Of a DNA stretch of 64,000 nucleotides, positions 10,812 to 21,242 are shown piece after piece. The DNA is from Proteles cristata cristata (Eukaryota > Chordata > Mammalia > Carnivora > Hyaenidae), in the NCBI GenBank assembly GCA_017311185.1, contig JAESUZ010004813.1, forward strand, positions 1 through 64,000, in the 5' to 3' direction. A model generated the notes under the pieces. The model made no database searches, had not been told where the DNA came from, and saw nothing but the letters and a program-made list of their open reading frames with translations. The position numbers and the translations under genes were made by a program. The number at the start of each line of letters is the position of its first letter. The first letter of the stretch is position 1.

Positions 10812-11030
10812 TTTTTTTAAGTGTTTACTTATTGTTGAGAGAGAGAGAGACAGAGAGCAAGCATGAGCAGAGAAGGGGCAGAGAGAGAAAGGAAGGCACA
10901 GAATCTGAAGCAGGCTCCGGGCTCCAAGCTGTCAGCACAGAGCCAGACATAGGATGGGGCTTGAACTCATGAACTGTGAGATCATGACCTGAAGTCAGAT
11001 GTTTAACTGACTAAGCCACCCAGGTGCCCC
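10812..11030 (-). mobile_element. CAN-SINE
   Basis: Antisense copy preceded by a CCCCCCCCTCC run, ending GCCACCCAGGTGCCCC. No convincing TSD. The overlapping 107-codon plus frame (10649-10972) ends inside it and is not a gene. Confidence 0.92.
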
Positions 11031-12099
11031 AGGCACATTTCTTAACTACTGCCATGATTTAAGTATCCATTTTATGTGCCTCCACCCAGAGGGCTGCCAT
11101 CAGGTCAGCTTTTACTTCCAAAGACTTTTCACTGTTCATTCAACTAAATACTCCTCCATATTTCTGTCTGAAATCCATCTGATAGGCCCTGTGAGCAATA
11201 GGAAAACATTATAAAGCCTTCTTTTTGGGTGAGCTGGAAGATCCTATCTTATATTATCTCTCTGAGTTTTAGATTTCTCACCAATGAAATGGCACCAATA
11301 TATACCAACATTATAAGATTGTGGTGATGATTCAGTGTAATTGCTTGTATAGCAGCACCCAGGAGTTTGCACAAAGTTTGGGCTTAAGTGCCCTTCGTCT
11401 TCCACACCATGCTACTAAAGATCTGCAAAGATAGTGTGTAGTAGTTCTAAAATATTATTTTCCTTTCTTTCTTTTTAAAATCCCAGTCCATCTAAACTAT
11501 AACAGTACATTCTCATCAGTCACAGGTATATACGGTCACTATAAAAAGGATTCTCAAGGTCGAAGTAATTAATTTCAAAATCTCGTGGGCATGTTTTATA
11601 AGCAGATCAAAAAAGCCTTACAAGTGGTGTGGTACATCTGGGAGATAAATGTCTGCCCTGCAATTCCTAATGCTTTTAGGGGAACAGTTTATATTTGAAA
11701 ACTTCCCTGGTACAGATAAAACTTCCCTGTGGCCTAGACCATAGACAGAGTCTGAGAAGGGTCGAGAGCCCTTCTGCTCTGTAGTATCCAAGGCAGCGCC
11801 AAAGAACACATGCAATTTGAAGAGGTGAGAAACAACGTAAAATCATTTTTGATGTCTGATCTGGAAATAATCATTCTTTTCTGAAATATACCTGTCTATT
11901 TTCACAGAAAGAAGAAACTTATCCATGAAGGCAGGATCTCAATAGCTGTATTTCTGGTAACAAGCAAGGAATTCTCTAGCTTTTAGTTGACTAAACAAAA
12001 GCTGGCTTAAAAAAAAATGTATCCTCGTTTCTAAAATTTTCCTATAAAATACAGCATTGGCTTTTTAGTTAGTTAGTCTGTTTGTTGTTTTGTTTTCTT
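11031..12099. other. repeat-poor interval, nothing recognised
   Basis: No repeat family recognised. A 65-codon minus frame (11618-11815) has no supporting signal. Confidence 0.4.
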
Positions 12100-12218
12100 T
12101 TTTAGGTAGGCTCCACACACCATGTGGAGCCCAATTCAGGATCTGAACTCAAGACCCTAAGATCAAGACCTGAGCTGAGATCAAGAGTTGGATGACCAAC
12201 TGAGACACCCAGGTGCCC
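12100..12218 (-). mobile_element. older short CAN-SINE without the long CT tract
   Basis: Antisense element: GGTAGGCTCCACACACCATGTGG, GAACTCAAGACC, GACCTGAGCTGAGATCAAGAG and GAGACACCCAGGTGCCCC. It lacks the GA-rich block of the felid copies, as in older carnivore tRNA-Lys SINEs. Confidence 0.8.
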
Positions 12219-13204
12219 CAAAGCCTTTGCCTCTAAAAGGTGAAAGATTTATGTGATTTGAAACCAGAAGTATAGAACCTTGGCTTTAAAGAAGTCATGT
12301 AACCTTGGCGTTACATGACTATAAGACCCATACATCTTTTATGCATTTGATATTTATACCCTTTAGAGTAAAATGTACATTAAATTACCATAAAGTAAGA
12401 TATAGGCATCCTTAGGAAAAATACTGTTATTTAGGAAACAAAGTAACATATATACAAAGAGGTCGAGATATTAAAGTTGCAGTTTTCTTTAATTTTTCCC
12501 CACAGGCACTGGTTTCTAAGGGATATACTACTCTATTATAATTAAAAAATGCTTCCTAATTTTAGACAAAAGCTTAAATATTCCCACATTTGCAGATTTC
12601 TAATATATTTAACTTATTAGTGAAATGTAGAGCGTATTCCTCTTTGGGGATCTAAAATGCTATAGCCAATAATAATGTGTTGTTTGTCATAATAATAAAA
12701 TCATGAAATCAAATCATTTTACAATTTAACAGGTGACATTTCTGACATAGTTATATTTCAGTGTATTTTTAATAAGTTTTAACTAATTGTCCACCAGCTT
12801 TGTGATTTAATATTATTTAAATGACTATTTTTTAACATAATTACTTTTTAGTCAGTCATTTTTTGTGCTTTGCACTTCATTCCAGTTTGCTACAGCGCTA
12901 GAGCTAGGAGACTACATCAACACTCCATCCTGCTGAGGGCTGTGTCGGAGAAAGGAACTGAATATTGAAATGGAACTCTCCTGTGGCACCTATGCACAGG
13001 GTTAAAATTTGCAGCCTCTGGTTTCATTATCAGTCAGAAGCCAAATGAAAAAGGCAGACCCCCTGGGTAGCCCCTGAAACAAGGCTTTGTTTCTGAAGTG
13101 TTCTACATCATGGTGAACAGTCAGGCTTTCTACTGCTTATACCATTAGAGTTAGAAACATCCCCCTGTGGTATAAAACTGTCATTTAAAAGTAAGGATAC
13201 AGAG
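12219..13204. other. repeat-poor interval, nothing recognised
   Basis: 12860-13190 is relatively GC-rich and could repay a conservation check, but no motif or frame stands out. Confidence 0.4.
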
Positions 13205-13985
13205 ATACAGATTGAAACGGTCCATGCACCCCAATGTTCATAGCAGCATTATCAACAATAGCTGAACTATGGAGAGAAACTGAGTGTCCATTGACTGATG
13301 AATGAATAAAGATGTGGTGTGTATATACAATGGAATATTACTCAGCAATTTTTAAATTCTTTTTAGAATGAAATCTTGCCATTTGCAATGATGTGGATGG
13401 AGCTAGAATATATTATGCTAAGTGAAATAAGTCAGTCAGGGAAAGACAAATACCATATGATTTCTTGTTTTTTAAATTAAAAAATGTTTGTTTATTTTGG
13501 AGAGAGAGGGACAGAGTGGGGGAGGGTTAGAGAGAGAGGGAGACAGAAGATCCCAAGCTGACAGCAGAGAGTGTAGTGTTGGGCTTGAACCCATAAACCA
13601 TGAGATCATGACCTAAGCCGAAACCAAGAGTTGTCTGCTCAACCAACTGAGCCACCCAGGTGCCCCTAAACACCATATGATTTCACTCATATGTGGAATT
13701 TAGGAAACAAACAAACAAACAAACAAAAAAAACATATGGGAAGGGAAGAAAAAGAGAGAGAGAGGGAAGCAAACCCTAAGAGACTCTTAACAGTAGAGAA
13801 CAAACAAAATTGATGGAGGGGAGATTCATGGGGGATGGGCTAGATGGCTGCTGGGCATTTAAGAGGGCACGTGTTAGGATGAGTGCTGGGAACTATATGT
13901 AAGTGATAAATCACTGGGTTCTGTTTCAGGGACCAATATTGCACTGTATGCTAACTACATAAAAATTAAATAACAAATTAGAAGA
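13205..13985 (+). mobile_element. older carnivore L1 3' end, split by a SINE
   Basis: Sense L1: CACCCCAATGTTCATAGCAG, then ORF2 C-terminal sequence encoding a decayed version of the conserved MEYYSAI region, the CATATGATTTCACTCATATG 3'UTR block and a weakly A-rich end (TAAAAATTAAATAAC). A SINE interrupts it at 13465-13666. More diverged than the three L1 copies further right, so an earlier wave. No intact frame. Confidence 0.85.
13465..13666 (-). mobile_element. CAN-SINE inside the older L1
   Basis: Antisense copy with TSD AAA(T/C)ACCATATGATTTC at 13447-13464 and 13667-13684, made of L1 sequence, which orders the two insertions. Confidence 0.95.
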
Positions 13986-14034
13986 AAAAATATATAAACA
14001 GCATAAAAAGAAAAGTGACAGTATTAGAACATCT

Positions 14035-14285
14035 GTTTCCTGCCCTATGGTACCCCAGGCCCATTGTCACTTGCCCTTCCATTTATCAAGTTGTAACTGC
14101 AAGTCTTCCCTGATGTCCCCTTCCTGACCAGGATTCTCCCCTGATTATTGTTTCCTTGTATGGCTCTGAATTTGTCCTTGGTAACACTTATCACAGTTAT
14201 ATTTTTTCATTCACCTGCCAAATTAGTGATTAGTATCTGCCTTGCCTACTGGACTTCAGATTTTAATGTATGAGGAATAACATTT
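14035..14285 (+). mobile_element. L2-like relic
   Basis: Diverged sense-strand L2 3' region: CTTCCCTGATGTCCCCTTCC, ACACTTATCACAGTTATA and CTACTGGACTTCAG resemble the conserved L2 end. Confidence 0.5.
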
Positions 14286-14315
14286 ATTTTTACCAGAGCT
14301 GCCATATAACATGCA

Positions 14316-14350
14316 AAATTAAAATAAAATAAAATAAAATAAAATAAAAC
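14316..14350 (+). repeat. (AAAAT)n microsatellite
   Basis: Seven contiguous AAAAT-type units (AATAAAATAAAAT...), slightly interrupted at the left. Confidence 0.95.
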
Positions 14351-15502
14351 AGATTGCAGGACAACCAATTATATCTAAATTTAAGATGAACAATAGTTTT
14401 TAGTACAAGTATGTTACTGATCTAAAATTCAAATTTAACTGGAAATCCTGTATTTTGTCTGGCAACATTTTCTAGTTACAGTTTGACCTTCAATGCCTAC
14501 CATAGTCTTAGAAATACTGTAAAAGTTCAATTAAAATTTCTTGAATAGATGTGTGAAAGATTGCAGGAAGCAAAAGCTGTACCTTAAAAACAGAGACAGT
14601 TGCTAATATATAAGAAGGCATACTTGTAGACTTGTAAGCCATCCCTTTCAAAAACGCTCTTAAAGTAATTTTTCAAAAATGAGGAGTAATCCATCAAGCT
14701 TATAGATAAAAGACTTTTACAGCTATTGATAAAAATGTTATACTAGAATTCTGTCCCTCTGAATTTCGACCTGGTAAGTCCCATATCTCAGAGGTAACAG
14801 AAGTCACGTACACACCATAGTATGAACTAAAAGCCGAATTTGAGGCCAAAAGTTTCTTCTAATTTTTTACAACATTGATTTAATATAGCAGATGAAACTT
14901 ACATAATAGAGGTTGTGAAATAATTCACAGAGATCAAGTGCTACAGAAACAAGAAAGGAAACTGGCAAAGAGCCTTTAGGAGGTCTTGCCTGAGCTCAGC
15001 TACTGTTATTCCTCAATATTATAACTGTTTGGCATAATTGTTTCCTGTAAATTACAAAGCAGATCATTGTCTTCTGAGTTTTTTTATGCTCATCTTTTCT
15101 TTTTTGAAGTTCAGCAAATACTAAATGCCTACTGTAAGCAAGACAGTGTCATAACAGGTGATAAGAATTTGTGTTACTGTATCGAATATGAAAACATATA
15201 GAATACATACTTAAGTAGAAATATACATATATTTTTCATAAAAACAAATTGTTACATTCCATAAATGTACCAAAGGCAAAGGTTGGGAAGCACAGAAAGA
15301 AACAATTTATGTGAACACAAGTTAAGACATGTATTAGGATAGAGTTCATTCCTTCTAATACACATGGAGTTTGGCGCCTTATCCTCCATGATTCTTACAG
15401 CAGTAGCCACTTCATTTGTTTGAATACTCTGTTTTAAAACACCACCAATAAAGTAAGCTCTACTATAAGCTTACATTACTACTAACGTATGTAAGCACAC
15501 TT
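14351..15502. other. repeat-poor interval, nothing recognised
   Basis: AT-rich, no recognised family, no supported frame. Confidence 0.4.
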
Positions 15503-15517
15503 TTGCTTTGCTAGTTT

Positions 15518-15738
15518 TTTTTTTTTTCCAATGTTTTTATTTATTTCTAGGAGAGAGAGAAAGAGACAGTGTGAGCAGGGGAGGGTCAGAGAGAGAGGGA
15601 GTCACAGACTGAAACAGGCTCCAGGCTCCGAGCTGGCAGTCAGCACAGAGCCCGACGCGGGGCTCGAACCCACGAACCGCGAGATCATGACCCAAGCGAA
15701 AGTCGGACGCTTAACCGACTAAGCCACCCAGGCGCCCC
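15518..15738 (-). mobile_element. CAN-SINE, young subfamily
   Basis: Near-consensus antisense copy ending AGGCGCCCC. Perfect 15-bp TSD TTGCTTTGCTAGTTT at 15503-15517 and 15739-15753. Confidence 0.97.
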
Positions 15739-15872
15739 TTGCTTTGCTAGTTTCTGACATGCTCCTCCTTATCACAGTATTTTCAAAAAACACTCCGTAG
15801 CAGATTAAAGATGAGCTACAAATTCCTTGCTATCCCTTCCATATGAAGTGGGGTCTAACCCCCATCTCTTTT

Positions 15873-16075
15873 TATTATTATTTTTTATATTTCATTTATT
15901 TTTGAGACAGAGAGAGACAGAGCACAAGTTGGGGAGGGGCAGAGAGAGAGGGAGACACAGAATCTCAAGCAGGCTCCAGGCTCTGAGCTGTCAGCACAGA
16001 GTCCAGCCCACGAACCGTGAGATCATGACCTGAGCGGAAGTCCGGCGCTTAACTGACTAGGCCACCCAGGTGCCC
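15873..16075 (-). mobile_element. CAN-SINE
   Basis: Antisense copy. A deletion joins GTCCAGCCCACGAACC and removes the usual CGGGGCTCGAA part of the B-box side. TSD AA(C/T)CCCCATC(T/C)CTTT at 15857-15872 and 16076-16091. Confidence 0.93.
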
Positions 16076-16110
16076 AATCCCCATCCCTTTGAATCTGGGC
16101 TTTGTATATG

Positions 16111-16113
<3 letters not shown>

Positions 16114-16159
<46 letters not shown>
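16114..16159 (+). repeat. (AC)n microsatellite
   Basis: About 23 uninterrupted AC units. Confidence 0.98.
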
Positions 16160-16161
<2 letters not shown>

Positions 16162-16416
16162 TGGAGCAGAATTTGAAGGTTTTGTTGCTGTTGTTTGTCC
16201 TGAATGATAGTGACAGAGCTTGCTAGAAAAGCCATATCTCGAATTCTTTTACTTTTGATTTTGGTTTGTGAGATCTTTCACTAGAAGTTAAAACACTTTG
16301 TTAGAAATGGGACTATGATGTTTCTCCTTTTGATTTGGTTTCTAGGAATTTGACCAGTTATGTAACAATTCAAGTTTATTGTCATAAAGTTGTTTATAAT
16401 ATCCGTATATTTTCTA

Positions 16417-16653
16417 AATTCTTAAAAATATTTATTAATTTTGAGAGAGAGTGAGATAGAGAGAATGTGTGTGCGCGCGCGCACACGCGCACATGAGCAG
16501 GGTAGGGGCAGAGAGAGAGGGAGACAGAGAATTCTAAGCAGGCTCCTGATATCAGTACAGAGTCAGATGCGGTGCTCCAATCAAAGAGCCCTGAGATATG
16601 ACCTGAGCTGAAATCAAGTTGGATACTTAACCTACTGAGCCACCCAGGTGTCC
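16417..16653 (-). mobile_element. CAN-SINE, first of a tandem pair
   Basis: Antisense copy whose GA tract carries GTGTGCGCGCGCGCACACGCGC (16466-16490, abbreviated), an alternating purine-pyrimidine patch. Target-like CCGTATATTTTCTA precedes it at 16403-16416. Confidence 0.92.
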
Positions 16654-16668
16654 CATTATATATTTTAT

Positions 16669-16912
16669 TTATTTTTTTATTTTAGAGATAGAGAGCAAAT
16701 TGGAGAGAGGGCAGAGAGAGAGAGAGAGGGAGAGGGAGGAGGGGGGTGGGAAGGAGAGAGGGAGGGAGAGGGAGGGAGAGGGAGAATCTTAAGCAGACCC
16801 CACGCCTACTGCATGGAGCCCATCAAAGGTCTTGATCTCATGACCCTGGGATCATGACCTGAACCGAGATCAAGAGCTGGATGCTCAAATGACAAAGCCA
16901 CCCAGGTACCCC
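16669..16912 (-). mobile_element. CAN-SINE, second of a tandem pair, with expanded G/A tract
   Basis: Antisense copy; its body has expanded into GGGAGAGGGAGG-type purine repeats (about 16700-16785). Target-like sequence lies between the pair (CATTATATATTTTAT, 16654-16668) and after it (CCTTATATTTTCTG, 16913-16926). Confidence 0.9.
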
Positions 16913-16926
16913 TCCTTATATTTTCT

Positions 16927-17309
16927 GTTTAAGTTTTTGCATCTGTTATGTTCTCCATATACTTCTAATGATAATTCTTTAAGCCCCCCCATCTCTCCTC
17001 ACCACCATCTCTTCCTCTCCTTATTCATCAACCTTCAAAGCCTCATAGTTTTCTCAAAGGAACAGTAATGTATTTTAGCTTTGCTCTTTTTAGGTGTATT
17101 TGTTTTGTATTTCATTTTCATTATTTCCTACTTTATTAGTAAGGGTGAGGGGTAGAATGGATATTTCATGAGCAGCTAGCAGCATGTCACACATCTACCT
17201 GAAAACTGCATCTATGTTCCATAGAAGGCTAAAGAAAAAGAGTAAATTTCACAGAAGTACAACTTCAAAAGTGGAAGTCTGTGCATTACTTATTTCAAAG
17301 TGATATGTT
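16927..17309. other. AT-rich sequence, nothing recognised
   Basis: No repeat or gene signal recognised. Confidence 0.4.
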
Positions 17310-17925
17310 TTGTAGTAAAGAATTTGGCCTTGCAGAAAGAGAGGTCTAGCCTTATCCCTGGCTCCAGGGAGGTAATCTCCAACCTCTTAGAAATAGCTTC
17401 AGTGATAGGAGTACCTTTGTTCTTCGTGGAAGGTCTTTGGAACCACATCTGCCATGCAGACTAGCAAGATGACCATATCTGAGAGTTTATGCTAATTATG
17501 ATGACGCATGGTAGGCCTCTGGGCCCTGTGGTATCAGCCTGAGCTCAGAGAGCGAGGGCTGGAGCCTGAGTGCCTCCATGTGGGCAATCATCCGGTCAGG
17601 CCCAAGCAATAAAACTCCGATAAAAAGTCGAGGCACACAAGTTCAGAGGAGCTTCCTGGGTTGTCAATACTTCATACCCACTGTCACACATCGATGTTAG
17701 GTGGCATCAAATGTGTCCTAAGGACAGTGGAAGCCTTATGCTTGGAACCCTCCCAGATTCTGCTCTGTGTTTTTCCTTGGCTGATTTTAACATATCATTT
17801 CCTTGTAATAAACCATAGCTGTATATATAATAGCTTTCAGAGACTTCTATGAGTCCTTTTAGCAGATTATGGAAACTGAGGATGGTCTTGTGAAACATCC
17901 ATTTGGACTGCCAAGTCACATCATC
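17310..17925 (+). mobile_element. left LTR of a decayed endogenous-retrovirus-like unit
   Basis: Shares a collinear series of blocks with 19595-20180: GGGAGGTAA, TGATAGGAGT..CTTTGTT, ACCACATCTG, CTTCCTGG, CTGTCACAC and TGTAATAAAC. The AATAAA at 17807-17812 corresponds to 20044-20049 in the right copy. Both are in the same direction. Divergence is large, so the insertion is ancient. Subfamily not assigned; edges are approximate. Confidence 0.65.
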
Positions 17926-19594
17926 AGACCAAGGAACATACTTTATAGCTTATTGGGCAGGGAGCTGGTGTCCTCAGAGCAGTAGTTACATATGGAATTA
18001 GAATGGGCAGTAGGAACATTTGTTGTTTAAAATGGGTAGATAAAAGCAAGAATAGTTGGCTTATGCACCTACATGAGTGTGTTCTCACACTCAACATAAG
18101 GGGAGGCCAAGGGAGGATCTCTAAAAGATAGGTTCCCCTGCTTTTCTGAGTAATCTGAGAAGGAAGTGGGGAAACATTCTGGTATGACTGTATAATTCTT
18201 CCCACAGGGGAGGTGGCTGGTATGACTACACTGTTTCTTGTTTGCTCACTTCACCTCAACGTTCTTCTTACCTAATGCAGTGGTCCTAGGACCAGGCCTG
18301 TGACTATTGGTGCCCGAAAAGCAGATAACCCCTAAACAAAAAAACTGTACCTGTACCTTTAAACTTTCCTAAGGGCCTGATAGGTTGGATTATGCCTTTA
18401 ACCCAGCTAGCATAATTGGGATGGTGGGAAAGGTAACACACAAGTTGCTTAGGGTCTGAGAGCCCACTAGCTATGTACGGTGTAAACCTACCCTGTATAA
18501 TGGGAGTGCATTGCAGGGAATGCTTGCTGGACCAGTATTACTACTGGCAACCTGGACCTGCTTAGCAGCCAAACCTCATGTCTTTTCCAAAGGTGAAAAT
18601 GTTTGGGTAAAACTAGGCCGTTAATGGAGCTAGGGAAAATAATAGCGGAGGCTATAAATGGTTATATAGTGGAGGAAAATAAGTACTACATTACTACTTT
18701 GAGAGAGGCTCAGAACAAGAGATGATACACGGTCTCATAGCCCAATTACACGGGTGGGTGAAGACCACTTCTGCTTCTGCACCCTGACAGGGTTGACAGG
18801 AACCTTACAAAGCTGAGTGGCGTCACTCTGGCAGCCATTTTGGTTATACAATATGATGACGGACTGTGCTGTTAATGACTGAGTGGGGTTCTCGTGATGT
18901 GCCAGTATGTTTCAATTCTTACGTATTCAGTCACATCTGCTGCCATAGTGTGACAGGGTGCGACACTGGCCTTGTTGTTAAGATTATAATGTTGATATTG
19001 ATTATCAATTTGGGAAAATGAGGTAAAGCCTCCTCAAAGCATAATACTGATGGAAAATGATTGGCCTAAGGAAGAACTGAATTTAGCTAATCATCAGCTA
19101 ATCTCTATGCTAAACAACATTGCATAAGTTTACTCTAAAGTACACATAATGGTAAATCAAGGAGGAAAAATATAAATGCAATGTATGTAATGACTTTATA
19201 GGATGGATTAGTTTTCTCTAAAAAAATTTTAAGTTTATTTTTGAGAGAGAGAGAGACAGAGAGACAGAGTGTGAGCGGGGGAGGGACAGAAATCAAAGCA
19301 GGCTCCAGGCTTTGAGCTGTTAGCACAGAGCCCCATGAGGGGCTTGAATTCACAATCTGAGATCTGAGCCAAAGTCGGATGCTTAACTGACTAAGCTACC
19401 CAGTCACCCCTAGGATGGATTGGTTTTTTCTTTAAACCTATCCCTTCCTCACACTGGCTCCTCCAAATGTGAGGCACATTCATATGATCCTATTGTTGTG
19501 TCTACCATATAGAAGCTATACTAAATGTAGTTGCCCAGATGAATATAATTGTTCTGCTGTGAGACAGACTTGGCCAAAGGCCAGAGGGTAGCCT
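17926..19594 (+). mobile_element. internal region of the ERV-like unit, non-coding relic
   Basis: About 1.7 kb (1.45 kb without the SINE at 19220-19410) between two direct LTR-like copies. No open frame over about 95 codons and no motif that I can assign to gag, pol or env, so it is internally deleted or decayed beyond recognition. Membership rests on position between the LTRs. Confidence 0.45.
19220..19410 (-). mobile_element. CAN-SINE inside the ERV-like unit
   Basis: Antisense copy ending CTACCCAGTCACCCC. TSD TAGGATGGATT(A/G)GTTTT at about 19199 and 19411. Confidence 0.92.
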
Positions 19595-20180
19595 TTAGAG
19601 GATATCATTTGGTTTACCCAAAGGAAAGCCCTGGCCTTTGTCCCTAGTTGCTGGGAGGTAACTTCTAAACTCTAAGAATTTATTATATGATAGGAGTGTC
19701 TTTGTTAATATGGGCCACATCTGATACTTTATGCTATGACAGTGACTCATGGTGGGTTCCTTGGGCCACATGGCATCAACCCATCTTCTGGGAAGTAGGG
19801 GACTAGGGGCTGAGTGCAACTGCATGGGTGATCAATCAATCATGTCCACTTAATGAAGTCCTCATAACGCCGTGGACACCAAAGCTTGGGTGACCTTCCT
19901 GGTTGGCACTAGTGAGTGCCTACTGTCACACGTCAGCACTGGAAGCAAAATGCATTCTGAGGACAACTGAGGCTTCACATTGGGAACCTTCCCAGGCTCT
20001 GTCCTACGTGTCGCTGGCTGACTTTAATTTATTCTCTCCCTGTAATAAACTACAAACATGTGTACCTTAGCTCTCTGCGAGTCCTACGCAGATTCTAACA
20101 AATCAGCAAACCTGACAGTGACTTTAGAAATGCCCCCAGACTTGTAGTTGGAGCAGAGGTCCTGGTAACACTTGGTGGCT
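19595..20180 (+). mobile_element. right LTR of the ERV-like unit
   Basis: Pairs with 17310-17925 (block order given there), with its own AATAAA at 20044-20049 and a short downstream R/U5-like segment (CTCTGCGAGTCCTACGCAG). Right edge uncertain. Confidence 0.62.
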
Positions 20181-20469
20181 CAGAGGACTGTGCCTTCAAA
20201 ACTCACATTTTGGCTACCTTTGGAAATTGTACATATATTTAAAATGGAGGAACTGGGCCAAAGAAAAGAAAATACTCTGTCTACATATACCTCATTTAAA
20301 AATAACGGTAACTATTGCAGGGAAGCCAAGGCACATCAAATTATTTTTAATAAATGCCACAAAACAAATAAGTCACAGCAGATACTTTAAAAAGAATGAG
20401 GTTTCTGTTATGCAGCGTACTTAGGCAATGACTTCACTCCTCTATTTAAAGGAATTCAGATGGTTTAAA

Positions 20470-20880
20470 AGACCCCTGTGGTGGGGCCCCCACTTCCTCC
20501 TCACCTGCAGAGGTTTGGCGGTGCCTCCTTGCAGGCCTTATGCGAGTTCCCTAAAACGTCACGGCCTCTCAAAGTACAGGGCATGGATTTTCTTCTGCCT
20601 TGAATGCTTTCCATCAAAGCTTCCCCTGATTTATTAGTGTTTATCCTTCAGACCTCAGCTTAATTCTCATTTTCCAAAGGCAGCTTTGGCTGCTTGCCAC
20701 AGAGCAATTCTTACACTTGTGGAGGAACAGGCACTTCTCCTTCATAAAATTTAAGACAGTTGTGATCATTTGTGTCTGCATCTCCCTTATTAGACTGTAA
20801 GCTCCATATAACAGGTTTGTCGCCTGTTTTGCCCACATTTGCTGAGTGGTGGCTATGAGCCAGGTACTATAAGGCACTGT
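20470..20880 (+). mobile_element. L2 3' region
   Basis: Sense L2 relic with well-known blocks: CTTCAGACCTCAGCTTAATT, ATTAGACTGTAAGCTCCAT, GTTTTGCCCACATTTGCTGAG. Not coding despite 60-80-codon frames in both directions. Confidence 0.7.
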
Positions 20881-21013
20881 TATTTTACTCAATTCATACT
20901 ACTCTATGAGTCAGATGTCTTTATTGTGGCCCCCATTTGTAGAAAAAGAACATTTGACATGAAGATCTAAATTAATACAGAGAGTGATACACTCTAAAAT
21001 GTGGGGGAAACCA

Positions 21014-21229
21014 TGGAATGCCTGGGGGGTTCAGTCTGTTAAGCATCCAACTTCGGCTCAGATCATGATCTCATATTTCATGAGTTCAAGCCCCGCATTG
21101 GGATCTGTGCTGACAGCTCATAGCCTGGAGCCTGCTTTGGATTCTGTCTCTTTCTCTCTCTGCCCCTCCCCCACTCATATTCTGTCTCTCTTTTTCTCAA
21201 AAATAAATATGAAAAAAATTGTAAAAAAT
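21014..21229 (+). mobile_element. CAN-SINE
   Basis: Sense copy from ATGCCTGGGGGGTTCAGTC to AAAAATAAATATG. Diverged TSD ATGT(G)GGGGAAAC / ATGTAGGGAAAC at 20999-21011 and 21230-21242. Confidence 0.92.
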
Positions 21230-21242
21230 ATGTAGGGAAACT

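Noticed and set aside
17924..18205. 93-codon minus-strand frame inside the ERV-like unit
   Set aside because: Antisense to the presumed element and without recognisable retroviral motifs.
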